Assembly (NCBI RefSeq): GCF_000025325.1
Contig: NC_013747.1
Location: 107,944 to 171,943, forward strand
Reading direction: 5' to 3'
Length of the DNA stretch: 64,000 bases
Source of the DNA: Haloterrigena turkmenica DSM 5511
Lineage (GTDB): Archaea; Halobacteriota; Halobacteria; Halobacteriales; Natrialbaceae
Under the pieces are notes generated by a model. That model saw only the letters and a program-made list of their open reading frames with translations. It did not search any database and was not told where the DNA came from. Position numbers and translations under genes: made by a program. Positions 9,466 to 17,638 of this stretch are shown here, piece by piece. Each line of letters starts with the position of its first letter. Position 1 is the first letter of the stretch.

Positions 9466-10671
9466 CTACGCGTCGTCGGTCTCGACGAGCACCTTCCGGA
9501 CGACGTCCGGGTCCTCGAGCAGTTGGTGTTCGGTGTAGCTCCCCTCGGCGCTGCCGCCGCTCTGGCGGGACTGCTCGATGATGTCGAGGAAGGCGTGTTC
9601 CTTCAGGAGGTCGCGGACGCGGCGCAAGGAGAGCGTGTCCGACCCCTCCTGTCGACAGATCTCCTCGTAGACGTCGAAGATCTTAGTCGTTCGAAAGCCG
9701 TCCTCGTCGGGCGTGTTGAGCGCGAGGACCGCGAGAGCTTGCAGGACGTACCGAGAATGGGGCGTCGAGCCCCGAATGAGTTCCCGGAACCGATCGGTCT
9801 CGGCGCGTTCGCGGGCCTGCACGACGTACTCCTCGCGAACCGTCTCGCTGCCGTTCGATTGGGCGATCTCGCCGGCGTAGCGAAGGATGTCGATCGCCTT
9901 CCGCGCGTCGCCGTGTTCCCGTGCTGCGAGGGCGGCGGCTCGAGGGATGACCGAGGGCTCGAGGACGCCGTCCTTGAACGCGTCGCTGCGGGCCTGCATG
10001 ATGTCCCGTAGCTGGTTGGCGTCGTAGGGCGGGAAGACGAACTCCCGCTCGCAGAGGCTGGACTTGACCCGCTCGTCCATTCGGTCTTTGTACTTGATCT
10101 TGTTGCTGATTCCGATGACGCCGATCTTGCAGTCATCGAGTTTGCCGGCCTCGCCCGCGCGCGAGAGTTGCATGAGGATGTCGTCGTCGTCGAGCTTATC
10201 GACCTCGTCCAAGATGATGAGGACGACCTCGTACTGGGAGTCCAGCACCGTCCAGAGGCGCTTATAGTAGGTCGACGTGCTGAGCCCCTTGTCGGGAATC
10301 TTGATATCGGTCCGCTCGGGATCGTTCAGCGAGTAGGCGATCGTCTGGACCGCCTGCGTCTCCGTGCTGTCCTGGGCGCAGTCGACGTAGGCGAACTCCG
10401 CGGTGACGCCCTCCTCCGTCGCGACGCGGACCAGCCGTTCGGAGATGTGTTTCGCACAGAGAGACTTCCCCGTGCCCGTCTTCCCGTAGATGAGCAGGTT
10501 GCTCGGACTCTGCCCGAAGATCGCCGGGTTGACGGCGTTGGCGAGATCGGAGATCTCGTCGTCCCGGCCGACGATCCGCCCCTCCTCCGGGAGGTGATTG
10601 ATCTCGAGCAGCTCCTTGTTCTCGAAGATCGGGTCGTCACGGGTAAACAGGTCGTCGCCGGAACTCGACAT
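9466..10671 (-). CDS. orc1: Orc1/Cdc6 replication initiator of origin 1
   Basis: The 401-residue AAA+ initiator reads MSSSGDDLFTRDDPIF from ATG 10671; an upstream in-frame start would run into the first origin repeat. Walker A is GKTGTGKS at residues 63-70 and Walker B LIILDEVDKL near 151-160. Sensor 1 follows at GVIGISNK, and a C-terminal winged helix ends in EGSYTEHQLLEDPDVV. Members recognise origin boxes through the winged helix and the AAA+ insert, then load MCM. The gene reads away from a dense cluster of repeats beginning 8 bp upstream of its start codon. That points to origin recognition and probably autoregulation. Some genomes name this paralogue cdc6A, which I cannot confirm here. 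Confidence 0.93.
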   Translation of the reverse strand: MSSSGDDLFTRDDPIFENKELLEINHLPEEGRIVGRDDEISDLANAVNPAIFGQSPSNLLIYGKTGTGKSLCAKHISERLVRVATEEGVTAEFAYVDCAQDSTETQAVQTIAYSLNDPERTDIKIPDKGLSTSTYYKRLWTVLDSQYEVVLIILDEVDKLDDDDILMQLSRAGEAGKLDDCKIGVIGISNKIKYKDRMDERVKSSLCEREFVFPPYDANQLRDIMQARSDAFKDGVLEPSVIPRAAALAAREHGDARKAIDILRYAGEIAQSNGSETVREEYVVQARERAETDRFRELIRGSTPHSRYVLQALAVLALNTPDEDGFRTTKIFDVYEEICRQEGSDTLSLRRVRDLLKEHAFLDIIEQSRQSGGSAEGSYTEHQLLEDPDVVRKVLVETDDA

Positions 10672-10678
10672 GATCGTA

Positions 10679-10842
10679 GACACCACGTTTCCGGTGAAAC
10701 GTCTTTATTGTTTGGACTCGAGGTGGCTCCGTCGCTCATAACGGTGAATTACGGGGAGAAGAGAGGGTTTTGAGCGAATATATAATAATTGGGGTAGCGG
10801 AATTGGCGGGAGAAGACACACACACCACGTTTCCGGTGAAAG
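10679..10842 (-). repeat. Left origin-box group of origin 1
   Basis: Boxes at 10679-10700 and 10819-10842 share ACCACGTTTCCGGTGAAA. The second is followed by G-runs (GGGGAAAATCGGGGGATGGG). The first lies directly upstream of the orc1 start, so initiator bound there would cover the promoter. A weaker inverted box follows at 10885-10910 (TTTCATCGGAAACCCGGAGT) and a short half-box at 11198-11211 (TTTCCGGTGAAA). Confidence 0.9.
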
Positions 10843-11490
10843 GGGAAAATCGGGGGATGGGGGTTCCAGTTGAAACGGGGGTTATTTCATCGGAAACCCG
10901 GAGTGGTGTCGAACTCATGGCGGACAGGAGTCGACTAGAGTAGTCACTATATCGGGGTAGTAGCGGAAGTACAGCCGCTATGTAGGGAGTATCGGGTAGT
11001 CGCTACTCTCGTTACGCTTGCATTTGTGGAACTCTCCGATCGTGACGTTCTCTCGAGTCAGATCACTGGTTCTCGATGTGACTCGAGAAAGGACCAAGAA
11101 GGGTAGACACGAGTAGGCAGTCGAAACCATCCATAGGAAGGGTTCTATCGACGCTTCAGAGAAATCTTCCGTGGCAGAGGGAGAGAGCGACAGAAGGATT
11201 TCCGGTGAAAGAGTTGTTGCCGACTCACGTCGGCTTCCTTTTTTGGTTCTACTCAATGGACTTTTTGCCGTGTAGTATTTTATATCTAATGATAAAGCGA
11301 GGAGAAACTCTAGGATTAGAGAACCACTCAATGGGAATTAAGAATATTGTCTGGAAACGGTTCTGTGTGGGTTTTCTTCTATGGAGATGGATTAATACTG
11401 TCGAGATGGCAATCTTCTCTCTCGTTATCGGTGTTTTCTCTTTCCAGAAATCGCTGCAGTTCTGAGTCCGGTCCCCCTCCTTCGGACCCC
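10843..11490. other. AT-rich core of origin 1 (candidate duplex-unwinding element)
   Basis: Between the inward-facing box groups base composition shifts strongly to A+T, chiefly 11225-11465 (for example GTAGTATTTTATATCTAATG). Another AT patch, GAATATATAATAATTG, lies between the two left boxes near 10776-10791. The long plus-strand ORF through the main patch lacks haloarchaeal codon and amino-acid bias and is not called. Confidence 0.7.
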
Positions 11491-11949
11491 GTTTCACCGG
11501 AAACGTGGTGTGTGTGTCTTCGCTCTCCCTCCCACCCCACCCCCCCTCTCACCCTGTTTCACCGGAAACGTGGTGTGCGCGCGCTAGCAACAGGACCTGT
11601 CGTCACGGATCGCCGCTGTTCACGTTTCCGATCCGTAATCCGAAGCAATACGCATCCTTGAACGACCCAATCGATCCGAGCCAGTTCGAGCCGGGTCGGT
11701 TCGAGCCGCGATGTCACTACTTAATTGGATATCAATCTCCGCTACTCACGCATTCACCGGAAACGTGGTGTGTTCGTGGAGTGGATGGCGCGACCGACCG
11801 TCCGTTTGCCTCTCCACGATCGTCTCCCGTCGCATCGTCCGTATTCACCGGAAACATGGTGTGTCTCTGCGAGGCTGACCACGGCGCGACACCGCACCGA
11901 GAGTCAACGGTTCAGCGACGTGTAATTTCACCGGAAACGTGGTGTGTGG
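11491..11949 (+). repeat. Right origin-box group of origin 1
   Basis: Five boxes start at about 11491, 11556, 11752, 11842 and 11925. Each contains TTCACCGGAAACGTGGTGTG, or with CATGG at the fourth. The first two are preceded by C-runs (CCCCCTCC; CCACCCCACCCCCC), which are G-strings on the other strand. Spacing is irregular (65, 196, 90 and 83 bp), unlike a CRISPR array. Confidence 0.92.
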
Positions 11950-12004
11950 GCTATCGAGCGGCGACTACTCGCGTCGGGACGTCGGTCGACGCCGCCGCCG
12001 TCGT

Positions 12005-12181
12005 TCAGTAGTAATAGAGTTCGAGTTCGTGACCGCAGTTCCGACACGCCGTCTCCCGACCCTGGAGACGGTTCGTAGTGTGATCGTCGTGGATTCCCGG
12101 CCCCGGTGGGACGGATGCGTCGACCGTTGCCTCACACTCGGGACAACCGATACGCATCTCTGAGCGGTCTGATTGCGACAT
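12005..12181 (-). CDS. Small zinc-ribbon protein
   Basis: The 58-residue product begins MSQSDRSEMRIGCPEC and ends CRNCGHELELYYY. Two CxxC knuckles (CPEC near residue 13, CRNC near 46) fit a single treble-clef or zinc-ribbon fold. A segment GPGIHDDHTTNRLQGRET lies between them. Small zinc-ribbon proteins of this size are very common in haloarchaea and mostly uncharacterised. It is the first gene beyond origin 1 and its stop lies 57 bp from the last origin box. The acidic, well-formed sequence argues that it is real despite its length. Confidence 0.75.
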   Translation of the reverse strand: MSQSDRSEMRIGCPECEATVDASVPPGPGIHDDHTTNRLQGRETACRNCGHELELYYY

Positions 12182-12329
12182 AGCTCTGGATTTGGGGGGA
12201 ATTCCGCATAGTTATACCACCCATATACGATTTCAGCGTCGGATTTGAATCGTTTCACCGGTGTAGGATCGAATTTACACGAAATGAACGGTTCGGAACG
12301 GATCGCAGTCGGTCCGTCAGCCGATCGCG

Positions 12330-13445
12330 TCAGGACACGGTATACCGCACGTCGTCGAAGTCGAAAAACGCGGTTTCGTAGCCGTCGTGGCGCGCCACCT
12401 GCGGCGGTCGGTCGACGGCGACGGTGAGTTCGTCACCGCTCTCGAGGGCCTCGAGATCGAGTCCGTAGTGGTGGCCAAACTCGGGATCGATCGTCTCTGC
12501 GAGCGACTCACCCTCGAGGACGGTCGTTCCGTCGCGCTCGACCGTAGCGCGCAGCGTCGCGGACGGGAGGCTCACGTCGTTGTACGGCGTTCGGGGACAG
12601 ACGACGAGATAGTCGCCGTCGCCGGCCACCCGTTCGGCGCTCGCCCGGATCGCGGTGATCTTCGCGTCCGCGCTGCGTTCGGTTCCGAGCCGGTCGCCGG
12701 GAAGCTCCGCGACCGGCGGCCCGTCGGATGTCGGGGCGTGTCCGGGTTCGCCGTCGCCGTGCCCGCCATCCCCGTGCCCGTCGTGTCCACTGGGGTCCAT
12801 CAGTGTGTGGGCCTCGCGGGCGCCCCGCCGCTCCTCGTCGACCATGTTGAACTCGAGGTCGTGGATGTCCGAGCGCTCGAACTCGAACTCGACCTCGAGC
12901 GTGCTCGTCTCCTCGAACCGACCCTCGAACGCGCCGGTTCGGTCGGTCGTGACCGGACCGACCCGGACGCGGGCGGTGTAGGCGCCTTCTTCGGGGAGCG
13001 TGACGTTGTCGCCGTAGTGGGTCCCCATCCGCTGGGAGAGCATCGACCACGGCGTCAGCTGCTCGACGACCTCGCCGTCCTCACGCTGGAGTTCGAGGTC
13101 GGTATTCACCGGAAGGATGGTGTCCGTTTCCTCGTCCCAGACGGTCAGCATGAGGTGCATGCTGTCGTCGGTGTCCACGTCGACCCGCTGGGTGTCGCCG
13201 GAGACAGTCCAGAACCGGTGGGGGATCGTATAGGAGAGTTCGACGGCGTACTCGCCGTCGCTCGCGCGACCGTAGTGGCCCATCTCCTCTTTGCCCGCGG
13301 GCAGATAGACCGCGTCGGGGCGATCCTCCACGAGCGGCGGGTTGTCCCAGGCCGACTCCTCTTCGAAACCCAGACGCTCGAGACAGCCGGCGATAGCGGC
13401 GGTGCCGGCGACGGCCGTACCACGGAGAAAGGCCCGACGGTTCAT
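12330..13445 (-). CDS. Tat lipoprotein with P19/Tp34-like metal-binding domain
   Basis: The 371-residue protein starts MNRRAFLRGTAVAGTAAIAG followed by Cys, a twin-arginine leader with lipobox, so it is a membrane-anchored lipoprotein. Residues about 60-190 resemble the P19/Tp34 iron-transport fold: YAVELSYTIPHRFW, then MGTHYGDNVTLPEEGAYTA, matching the family's HYG-N-L-G-Y motif. A His-rich loop (GHDGHGDGGHGDGEPGH) follows near residue 235, then a second beta domain to the C-terminus. P19 proteins bind Cu and Fe outside the membrane. The divergent neighbour is a SCO1-like protein, supporting a metal-delivery role. The upstream in-frame start was rejected because it would hide the leader. Confidence 0.8.
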   Translation of the reverse strand: MNRRAFLRGTAVAGTAAIAGCLERLGFEEESAWDNPPLVEDRPDAVYLPAGKEEMGHYGRASDGEYAVELSYTIPHRFWTVSGDTQRVDVDTDDSMHLMLTVWDEETDTILPVNTDLELQREDGEVVEQLTPWSMLSQRMGTHYGDNVTLPEEGAYTARVRVGPVTTDRTGAFEGRFEETSTLEVEFEFERSDIHDLEFNMVDEERRGAREAHTLMDPSGHDGHGDGGHGDGEPGHAPTSDGPPVAELPGDRLGTERSADAKITAIRASAERVAGDGDYLVVCPRTPYNDVSLPSATLRATVERDGTTVLEGESLAETIDPEFGHHYGLDLEALESGDELTVAVDRPPQVARHDGYETAFFDFDDVRYTVS

Positions 13446-13723
13446 TGGTCCCGTCTTGGGGTAGCAGCGACAAAACCCCTGTTGGTTCACCGCTCGAATC
13501 GCGGGATTCGAGGCTTTTCGACGGCACATCACCCTCACTTATTGTTTCATACGCGCGTATCGGTCGGCTCGTCAGCGTCGTCCGCGGTATCGATCAGCCC
13601 GTCGGCGTCGGTCGATCCGCCGCCGGCGTGTCGCGTTGATCCGTGTCCATCCGCGCGTCGTCGTGCGCCGTATTCGGTGAGTGAACCAACGAACCTTTGA
13701 TTGCGCGCTGCTACGTCCCTCGT

Positions 13724-14530
13724 ATGGAACGGCGGACATATCTCGGGTCACTCGGAGTCGCAGGTTTCGCGGGTATCGCCGGCTGTCTCAACAGTTTGGG
13801 TCTCGGAGACAGCAACACGGCCCTCCAACCGGCCGACGATCATCCGTCCGATCCCAGCTATCCGAGCCACGGTGATGAGTTCCCGTCGTTTTCGATCCCC
13901 GACCCGGTCGCCGGAACGACCGTCTCGCTCGAGGACTTCGTCGGCGAGCGCTCCTTCCTGCTGACGTACTTCTACACCTCGTGTCCGGACGGCGTCTGTC
14001 CGGCGCTGTTGACGCGACTGCAGTGGGTCCAGGAAGACGCCGCCGACCGCGACTACGCGGACGATATCGCCCTGCTCGCGTTCACGTTCGATCCCGAAAA
14101 CGACACCGCCGAGGCGTTGAAAGACCACGCCGAGGGACAACACCTCGACTACGAGGCCGACAACTTCCACTTCCTCCGCCCCGAGACTAACAAGGAGGCG
14201 AAACAGATCATGGAAGAGAAGTTCGGCATGCCAATCACGACCGCCGACGAAGCGGACGACGGCAACGAAAGCTCCGAGGACGACAGTCATGACGGCAACG
14301 AGAGTCACGACGACGGCGGCCACAGCGGCAATGAGAGCCACGACGGCAACGAGAGCCACGGCGACGGCGCCCACGCCGGTCACACTCAAATCATCCACAG
14401 CAAACGGATCACGCTCGTCAACGAGGACGGCTACGTCGAGCGCGCCTATCCGAAAGCCGTCCAGTCCGAAATGGCTGTGACCAAGGACCAACTCCTCGAG
14501 GACGTCGGTACGGTCGTCGGGGTGGAGTGA
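13724..14530 (+). CDS. SCO1/SenC-family copper chaperone, lipoprotein
   Basis: The 268-residue protein begins MERRTYLGSLGVAGFAGIAG then Cys, a Tat lipoprotein leader. A thioredoxin-fold SCO domain follows. The metal/redox site is TSCPDGVCPALL, with Cys87 and Cys92 separated by four residues; classical SCO proteins have CxxxC. The conserved distal His is in TQIIHSKRITLVNEDG. Between fold and His lies an insert of about 50 residues rich in Asp, Gly, Asn, Ser and His (SHDGNESHDDGGHSGNES). SCO proteins deliver copper to the CuA site of cytochrome oxidase or keep its cysteines reduced. The gene leads an operon with tlpA-like and ccdA genes. Confidence 0.86.
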   Translation: MERRTYLGSLGVAGFAGIAGCLNSLGLGDSNTALQPADDHPSDPSYPSHGDEFPSFSIPDPVAGTTVSLEDFVGERSFLLTYFYTSCPDGVCPALLTRLQWVQEDAADRDYADDIALLAFTFDPENDTAEALKDHAEGQHLDYEADNFHFLRPETNKEAKQIMEEKFGMPITTADEADDGNESSEDDSHDGNESHDDGGHSGNESHDGNESHGDGAHAGHTQIIHSKRITLVNEDGYVERAYPKAVQSEMAVTKDQLLEDVGTVVGVE

Positions 14531-14532
14531 GG

Positions 14533-15087
14533 ATGCGCCGGCGAGAACTCCTCGCTGGGCTGGGTAGCGCGGGCGTAGTCGTCGGTGGCGGCGCCGCCGC
14601 GGTGTACGGACTCCCGTCGGTCGATCGCCTCCTCGACGAGAACGAGGACGACTCGCGCGAGCCGATCGAGATCGAGACGATCGACGCGCCCGGGAGCGAC
14701 GCCGGAACGGTTCCGATCCCCGACCTGGGTCGCGTGACGTTCGTCGATTTCTTCGGCACCTGGTGTGGCCCCTGTATCGAACAGATGCCCGCGCTCGGCG
14801 AGGCCGCCGCGCAGTTCGGCGACGAAGTCCTGTTCTGTTCGGTCACCAACGAGTCGATCTCCGAGGCGGAGCTCGCCGACTGGTGGGACGAGCACGGCGG
14901 GAGCTGGACGGTGGGTATCGATCCCGCGGCCGAACTCTCCTCGGAATATCCCGGTGGCGTGCCCCGGGCCGTCGCCATCGATGACGGAGGATCGGTTCAG
15001 TGGTCGAGTACGGGGACCAAGAGCGCCGACGAACTCGTCGCCGGGATCGAACAGGCGATCGCGGAAAGCGACGTCGAATCGGCATGA
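14533..15087 (+). CDS. TlpA-like membrane-anchored thioredoxin
   Basis: The 184-residue product starts MRRRELLAGLGSAGVVVGGG, a Tat-like leader or N-terminal anchor, then carries a thioredoxin fold. The active site is FFGTWCGPCIEQMP with Cys78 and Cys81; the cis-Pro loop is GGVPRAVAI. TlpA/ResA-type proteins reduce disulfides outside the membrane, for example in apocytochrome c or CuA subunits. ATG 14533 follows the SCO stop by 2 bp (a GTG at 14527 would overlap it), and the stop overlaps the ccdA start as ATGA. So this gene receives copper-protein and electron-donor partners on either side. Confidence 0.86.
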   Translation: MRRRELLAGLGSAGVVVGGGAAAVYGLPSVDRLLDENEDDSREPIEIETIDAPGSDAGTVPIPDLGRVTFVDFFGTWCGPCIEQMPALGEAAAQFGDEVLFCSVTNESISEAELADWWDEHGGSWTVGIDPAAELSSEYPGGVPRAVAIDDGGSVQWSSTGTKSADELVAGIEQAIAESDVESA

Positions 15088-15761
15088 TTCCCGACGCGTC
15101 GCTGCTCACGCCGATCGCCTTCGCGCTGACCGCCGGGATCGCGACGTTCTTCTCGCCGTGTTCGTACCCTCTCTTGCCGGGCTACGTCGGGTTCTACGTG
15201 AGTCAGACGGAGGACGACGAGGCCTCCCTTTCCGGTGCGCTCGGTCGCGGTCTCGTCGCCGGAGTCGGTGTCCTCGGGACGTTCGCTGCGCTTCTGGTCG
15301 CCGCCTACTGGATCGGCCACTCGAGGCTCTCGGGGATCGTCCTCTTCGAACCGATCGTCGGCGCGATCCTGATCGCGTTCGGCGCGTTGATCGTCCTCGA
15401 TCGGGCGCCCTCGCTTTCGGTGGCGTTACCCAAACGCCGCTCGAGCGTGCTCGGGTTCGCGGTCTTCGGCGCGGGCTACGCGCTGGCAGCGGCGGGCTGT
15501 GTGGCGCCGCTGTTTATCGGCGTCGTCGCGCAGGCGCTCTCGCTTCCGCCGTTCGAGGCGGCGCTCATCGTCGGCACCTACATCGGCAGCGTCGTCGTGT
15601 TGATGGTCTCGCTGACCGTCGCGACGGGAATGGGACTGGTCGCGGGCGCCGGTCGACTGGCCGCCCACAGTCGGCTCCTCGAGCGACTCGCGGGCGTCGT
15701 CATGATCGTCGCCGGAGTCGGCCAGCTGTACCTCGCCGTCGTTGTCCTCGACGTCATCTGA
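15084..15761 (+). CDS. ccdA: CcdA/DsbD-type transmembrane thiol reductase
   Basis: The 225-residue polytopic protein has six predicted membrane segments. CcdA proteins carry electrons from cytosolic thioredoxin across the membrane to extracytoplasmic thioredoxins. The paired cysteines are Cys26 in FFSPCSYPLLPGYVGFY and Cys139 in AAAGCVAPLFIG, both at family positions in the first and fourth segments. Translation is coupled to the TlpA-like gene by an ATGA overlap. This makes a three-gene SCO1-TlpA-CcdA unit for oxidase or cytochrome maturation. Confidence 0.92.
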   Translation: MIPDASLLTPIAFALTAGIATFFSPCSYPLLPGYVGFYVSQTEDDEASLSGALGRGLVAGVGVLGTFAALLVAAYWIGHSRLSGIVLFEPIVGAILIAFGALIVLDRAPSLSVALPKRRSSVLGFAVFGAGYALAAAGCVAPLFIGVVAQALSLPPFEAALIVGTYIGSVVVLMVSLTVATGMGLVAGAGRLAAHSRLLERLAGVVMIVAGVGQLYLAVVVLDVI

Positions 15762-15864
15762 TCGTCGGCGGGGTGGTTCCCCAGTCGCAGCCGTGCTCCG
15801 TGACTCGGATGCCATTCACACGCAAGGCGAGCCGTCGTTGCGCTCGTGCCCGTACGCGGGGAGG

Positions 15865-16002
15865 ATGGATTCCAAACGACCCGACGTTCGATTGGACGAC
15901 TCGCCCGGCGAAGAAGGGATCGTGACGAAACGGGACGACTCGTCCGCGACGTCTCGCTCCGATTCGCTGCTCGAACGCCTGCGCAGTCTTTTGCGGCGGT
16001 AG
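15865..16002 (+). CDS. Small hypothetical protein, 45 residues
   Basis: ATG 15865 is preceded by GCGGGGAG, a usable Shine-Dalgarno. The product MDSKRPDVRLDDSPGEEG continues to a Ser/Asp linker and a basic amphipathic end (DSLLERLRSLLRR). Its Asp/Glu content fits a real haloarchaeal protein better than the longer upstream extension of the same frame, which is Arg/Ser-rich. No family is recognised. It lies tail-to-tail with the next gene. Confidence 0.5.
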   Translation: MDSKRPDVRLDDSPGEEGIVTKRDDSSATSRSDSLLERLRSLLRR

Positions 16003-16010
16003 ACGGACGA

Positions 16011-16229
16011 TTACGGCTCCTCGAGCAATCCGAGATCGTCGGCGGCCAGATCGGCGATGCGGTCGGCGATGTCGGGGTCGACGGTCGCAACGTCCTCGCC
16101 GTCGTGGAGCTGTGCGTTGTGTCGCTCGACCGCGTCGGCGACGTCCGGCAGCGACACGCGCGAGGTCGTCTCGCACTCGGGGCAGACGATCGGTACCTGC
16201 GGGTCGTCCGAGTCGTTCGGAGCTGTCAT
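16011..16229 (-). CDS. Small hypothetical protein with one CxxC knuckle
   Basis: The 72-residue protein begins MTAPNDSDDPQVPIVCPECE and continues as an acidic helical tail (DVADAVERHNAQLHDGEDVA, then DIADRIADLAADDLGLLEEP). Only one CxxC pair is present, so zinc binding would need dimerisation or a partner. The start at 16229 gives the typical acidic N-terminus; the upstream in-frame start adds an Arg/Val stretch and is less likely. Conserved-looking but of unknown function. Confidence 0.7.
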   Translation of the reverse strand: MTAPNDSDDPQVPIVCPECETTSRVSLPDVADAVERHNAQLHDGEDVATVDPDIADRIADLAADDLGLLEEP

Positions 16230-16304
16230 GTCCGCTACTCTCGAGCGCACCGTCAAAATCGCACTGGTTGGGGGTCGGACGGGAATTGCGCCAGCGGCTC
16301 GTCG

Positions 16305-17306
16305 TCAGCCCGTCCGCCGGACGGCGACGAGCGCTGCGGCCGTCAGCGCGACGACGACCGCGGGGACGCCGAACCCGGGCATCTCGCTGCTCCCGTCGTC
16401 GCTTCCGTCACCGTCCGTCTCGTCCGCGGGCGGCGATTCGGTCTCGTTGTTGGAATCGCTGGTATTCTTGTCGTCGGTCGCATTGGTGCCGTCGCCGTCG
16501 TTCGTACCGTCGTCCACGACGGAGCCGCCGTCGGCACCCGTCACGTCGCTATCGAGCTGGAGGACGACGATGACCTGGCCGTGCGAGGCGTTCGGCCGGT
16601 AGGTCCAGCCGCCGCCGGCCTCCTCGTAGGGCTCGGCGGCTTCGAGCGGGTCGATGTCGGTCTCCCACGTGTCGTGGGCCTTCTGGATGTAGCCGACGAC
16701 CTCGATCTTGTCGGCGTGCTCGCCGCTGACTTGCGCCTCGCCGTACTCGATCGTCGCGTCCTCGGGGTGACCGTGCATCTCGATGGTGTGAGAGTCCATG
16801 TAGCCGTCGCCCTGCGGGAGATCGTCGGTCGTGCCGAACTGATCGGCGTCGAGCGGTCGATCGTAGTGCTCGGTCAGCGGAAGCTGGACAGTCACCGGAT
16901 CGGCGTGGGAGTGCCACGACGTCGTCTCGCCGGTCGGGATCGTGACGGTCGTGTTGGGAACCGTTTCGCCGACGATCGGCTCGCCCGCCTCGTTGAGCAG
17001 CGTCACGCCGATCTTCCCGGAGCCGTCGCCGAGGTACGGCGACCGGTACTCGTCCCGCGGGTTGACGTAGCTGACCCAGTCACCGTTGCTGGCCTCGTAG
17101 TACAGTTCGCCTTCTTCGGGCGCCGGTTCGACGTACGCCTCTTCCGAGACGTTCTGGGCCGTGTCGTCCTCCTGTGCGCTCGCGCCGGCGGTCGCGTCCG
17201 CCGCGGGAGCACCGCTCGCCGCAGCGGTCATCCCGACCGCGCCGAGCGAGCCGACCAGCAGGAGCGCGACCAGTCCGGCGGCGACGGCGTTTTTCGACGG
17301 AATCAT
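16305..17306 (-). CDS. PGF-CTERM surface protein
   Basis: The 333-residue precursor has a Sec-type signal (MIPSKNAVAAGLVALLLVGS, cleavage likely in the Ala-rich stretch after residue 30). An exported beta-rich domain of about 220 residues follows, with many Tyr/Trp/His (WHSHADPVTVQLPL, IEMHGHPEDATIEYGE). Then comes a Thr/Asp/Asn linker and a C-terminal sorting signal: EMPGFGVPAVVVALTAAALV with a basic end. PGF-CTERM proteins are processed by archaeosortase A and lipid-anchored to the S-layer side. The His-rich exported domain and the SCO-TlpA-CcdA neighbours hint at metal or redox work, but that is inference. Confidence 0.85.
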   Translation of the reverse strand: MIPSKNAVAAGLVALLLVGSLGAVGMTAAASGAPAADATAGASAQEDDTAQNVSEEAYVEPAPEEGELYYEASNGDWVSYVNPRDEYRSPYLGDGSGKIGVTLLNEAGEPIVGETVPNTTVTIPTGETTSWHSHADPVTVQLPLTEHYDRPLDADQFGTTDDLPQGDGYMDSHTIEMHGHPEDATIEYGEAQVSGEHADKIEVVGYIQKAHDTWETDIDPLEAAEPYEEAGGGWTYRPNASHGQVIVVLQLDSDVTGADGGSVVDDGTNDGDGTNATDDKNTSDSNNETESPPADETDGDGSDDGSSEMPGFGVPAVVVALTAAALVAVRRTG

Positions 17307-17638
17307 GCACCGCCCTCCGCGCGAGTCGCGACCGTCATCGCTCGTTCGTCAGTTGCATCTCCGAACACCGGCGATTCGTCCGCTCGAGTCCTCGAGCGGG
17401 ACCGCCGTGGTGCGTGTAAGCGGGGCCGTGTCATCGAATTCGATTCCCACAGTCATCGGTTTTTATATGAATTGCGTACCGGAACGTTAGGATTGTATAT
17501 GTGTCACCTACCGGTCGGTAGTCGGTGATCTCCACGCCGGTACGGCCGCCGAGACGGGCGATACGGCTGACTGATAGTCTCGATCCGCTTGCGTCCGCGG
17601 GCCGAACCGACTTCCGGATCGCGTTCGTACGCTATCAG
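17307..17638. other. 332-bp intergenic region, no gene seen
   Basis: It lies between two divergent genes and should hold both promoters. A TATA-like stretch (GGTTTTTATATGAATTG) lies near 17458-17474 and suits the plus-strand gene. An in-frame extension of that gene to 17525 is possible, but its sequence is Arg/Pro-rich and does not look coding. Confidence 0.5.

Larger units (their letters stand above)
10672..12004. other. oriC1: Replication origin 1 (oriC1-like)
   Basis: About 1.3 kb without a convincing gene separates orc1 from a small zinc-ribbon gene. Repeats on the orc1 side read ACACCACGTTTCCGGTGAAA on the plus strand. Repeats on the far side read TTTCACCGGAAACGTGGTGT, the reverse complement. 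An AT-rich core lies between them. Inverted boxes around an unwinding element beside an initiator gene is the standard archaeal origin layout. G-tracts or C-tracts abut boxes at 10819, 11491 and 11556, matching the G-string described for haloarchaeal origin boxes. Confidence 0.9.

Noticed and set aside
11205..11465. 86-codon plus-strand ORF in the origin-1 core
   Set aside because: It lies in the AT-rich unwinding region, uses Lys, Ile and Phe unlike haloarchaeal proteins, lacks a Shine-Dalgarno and crosses expected regulatory DNA.
10679..11949. Repeats as a CRISPR array
   Set aside because: Copies are only about 22 bp, irregularly spaced and inverted between the two sides, with an adjacent orc gene and no cas genes.
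12252..12265. Further origin box (TTTCACCGGTGT)
   Set aside because: Only the left half matches and the GTGGTG half is missing.
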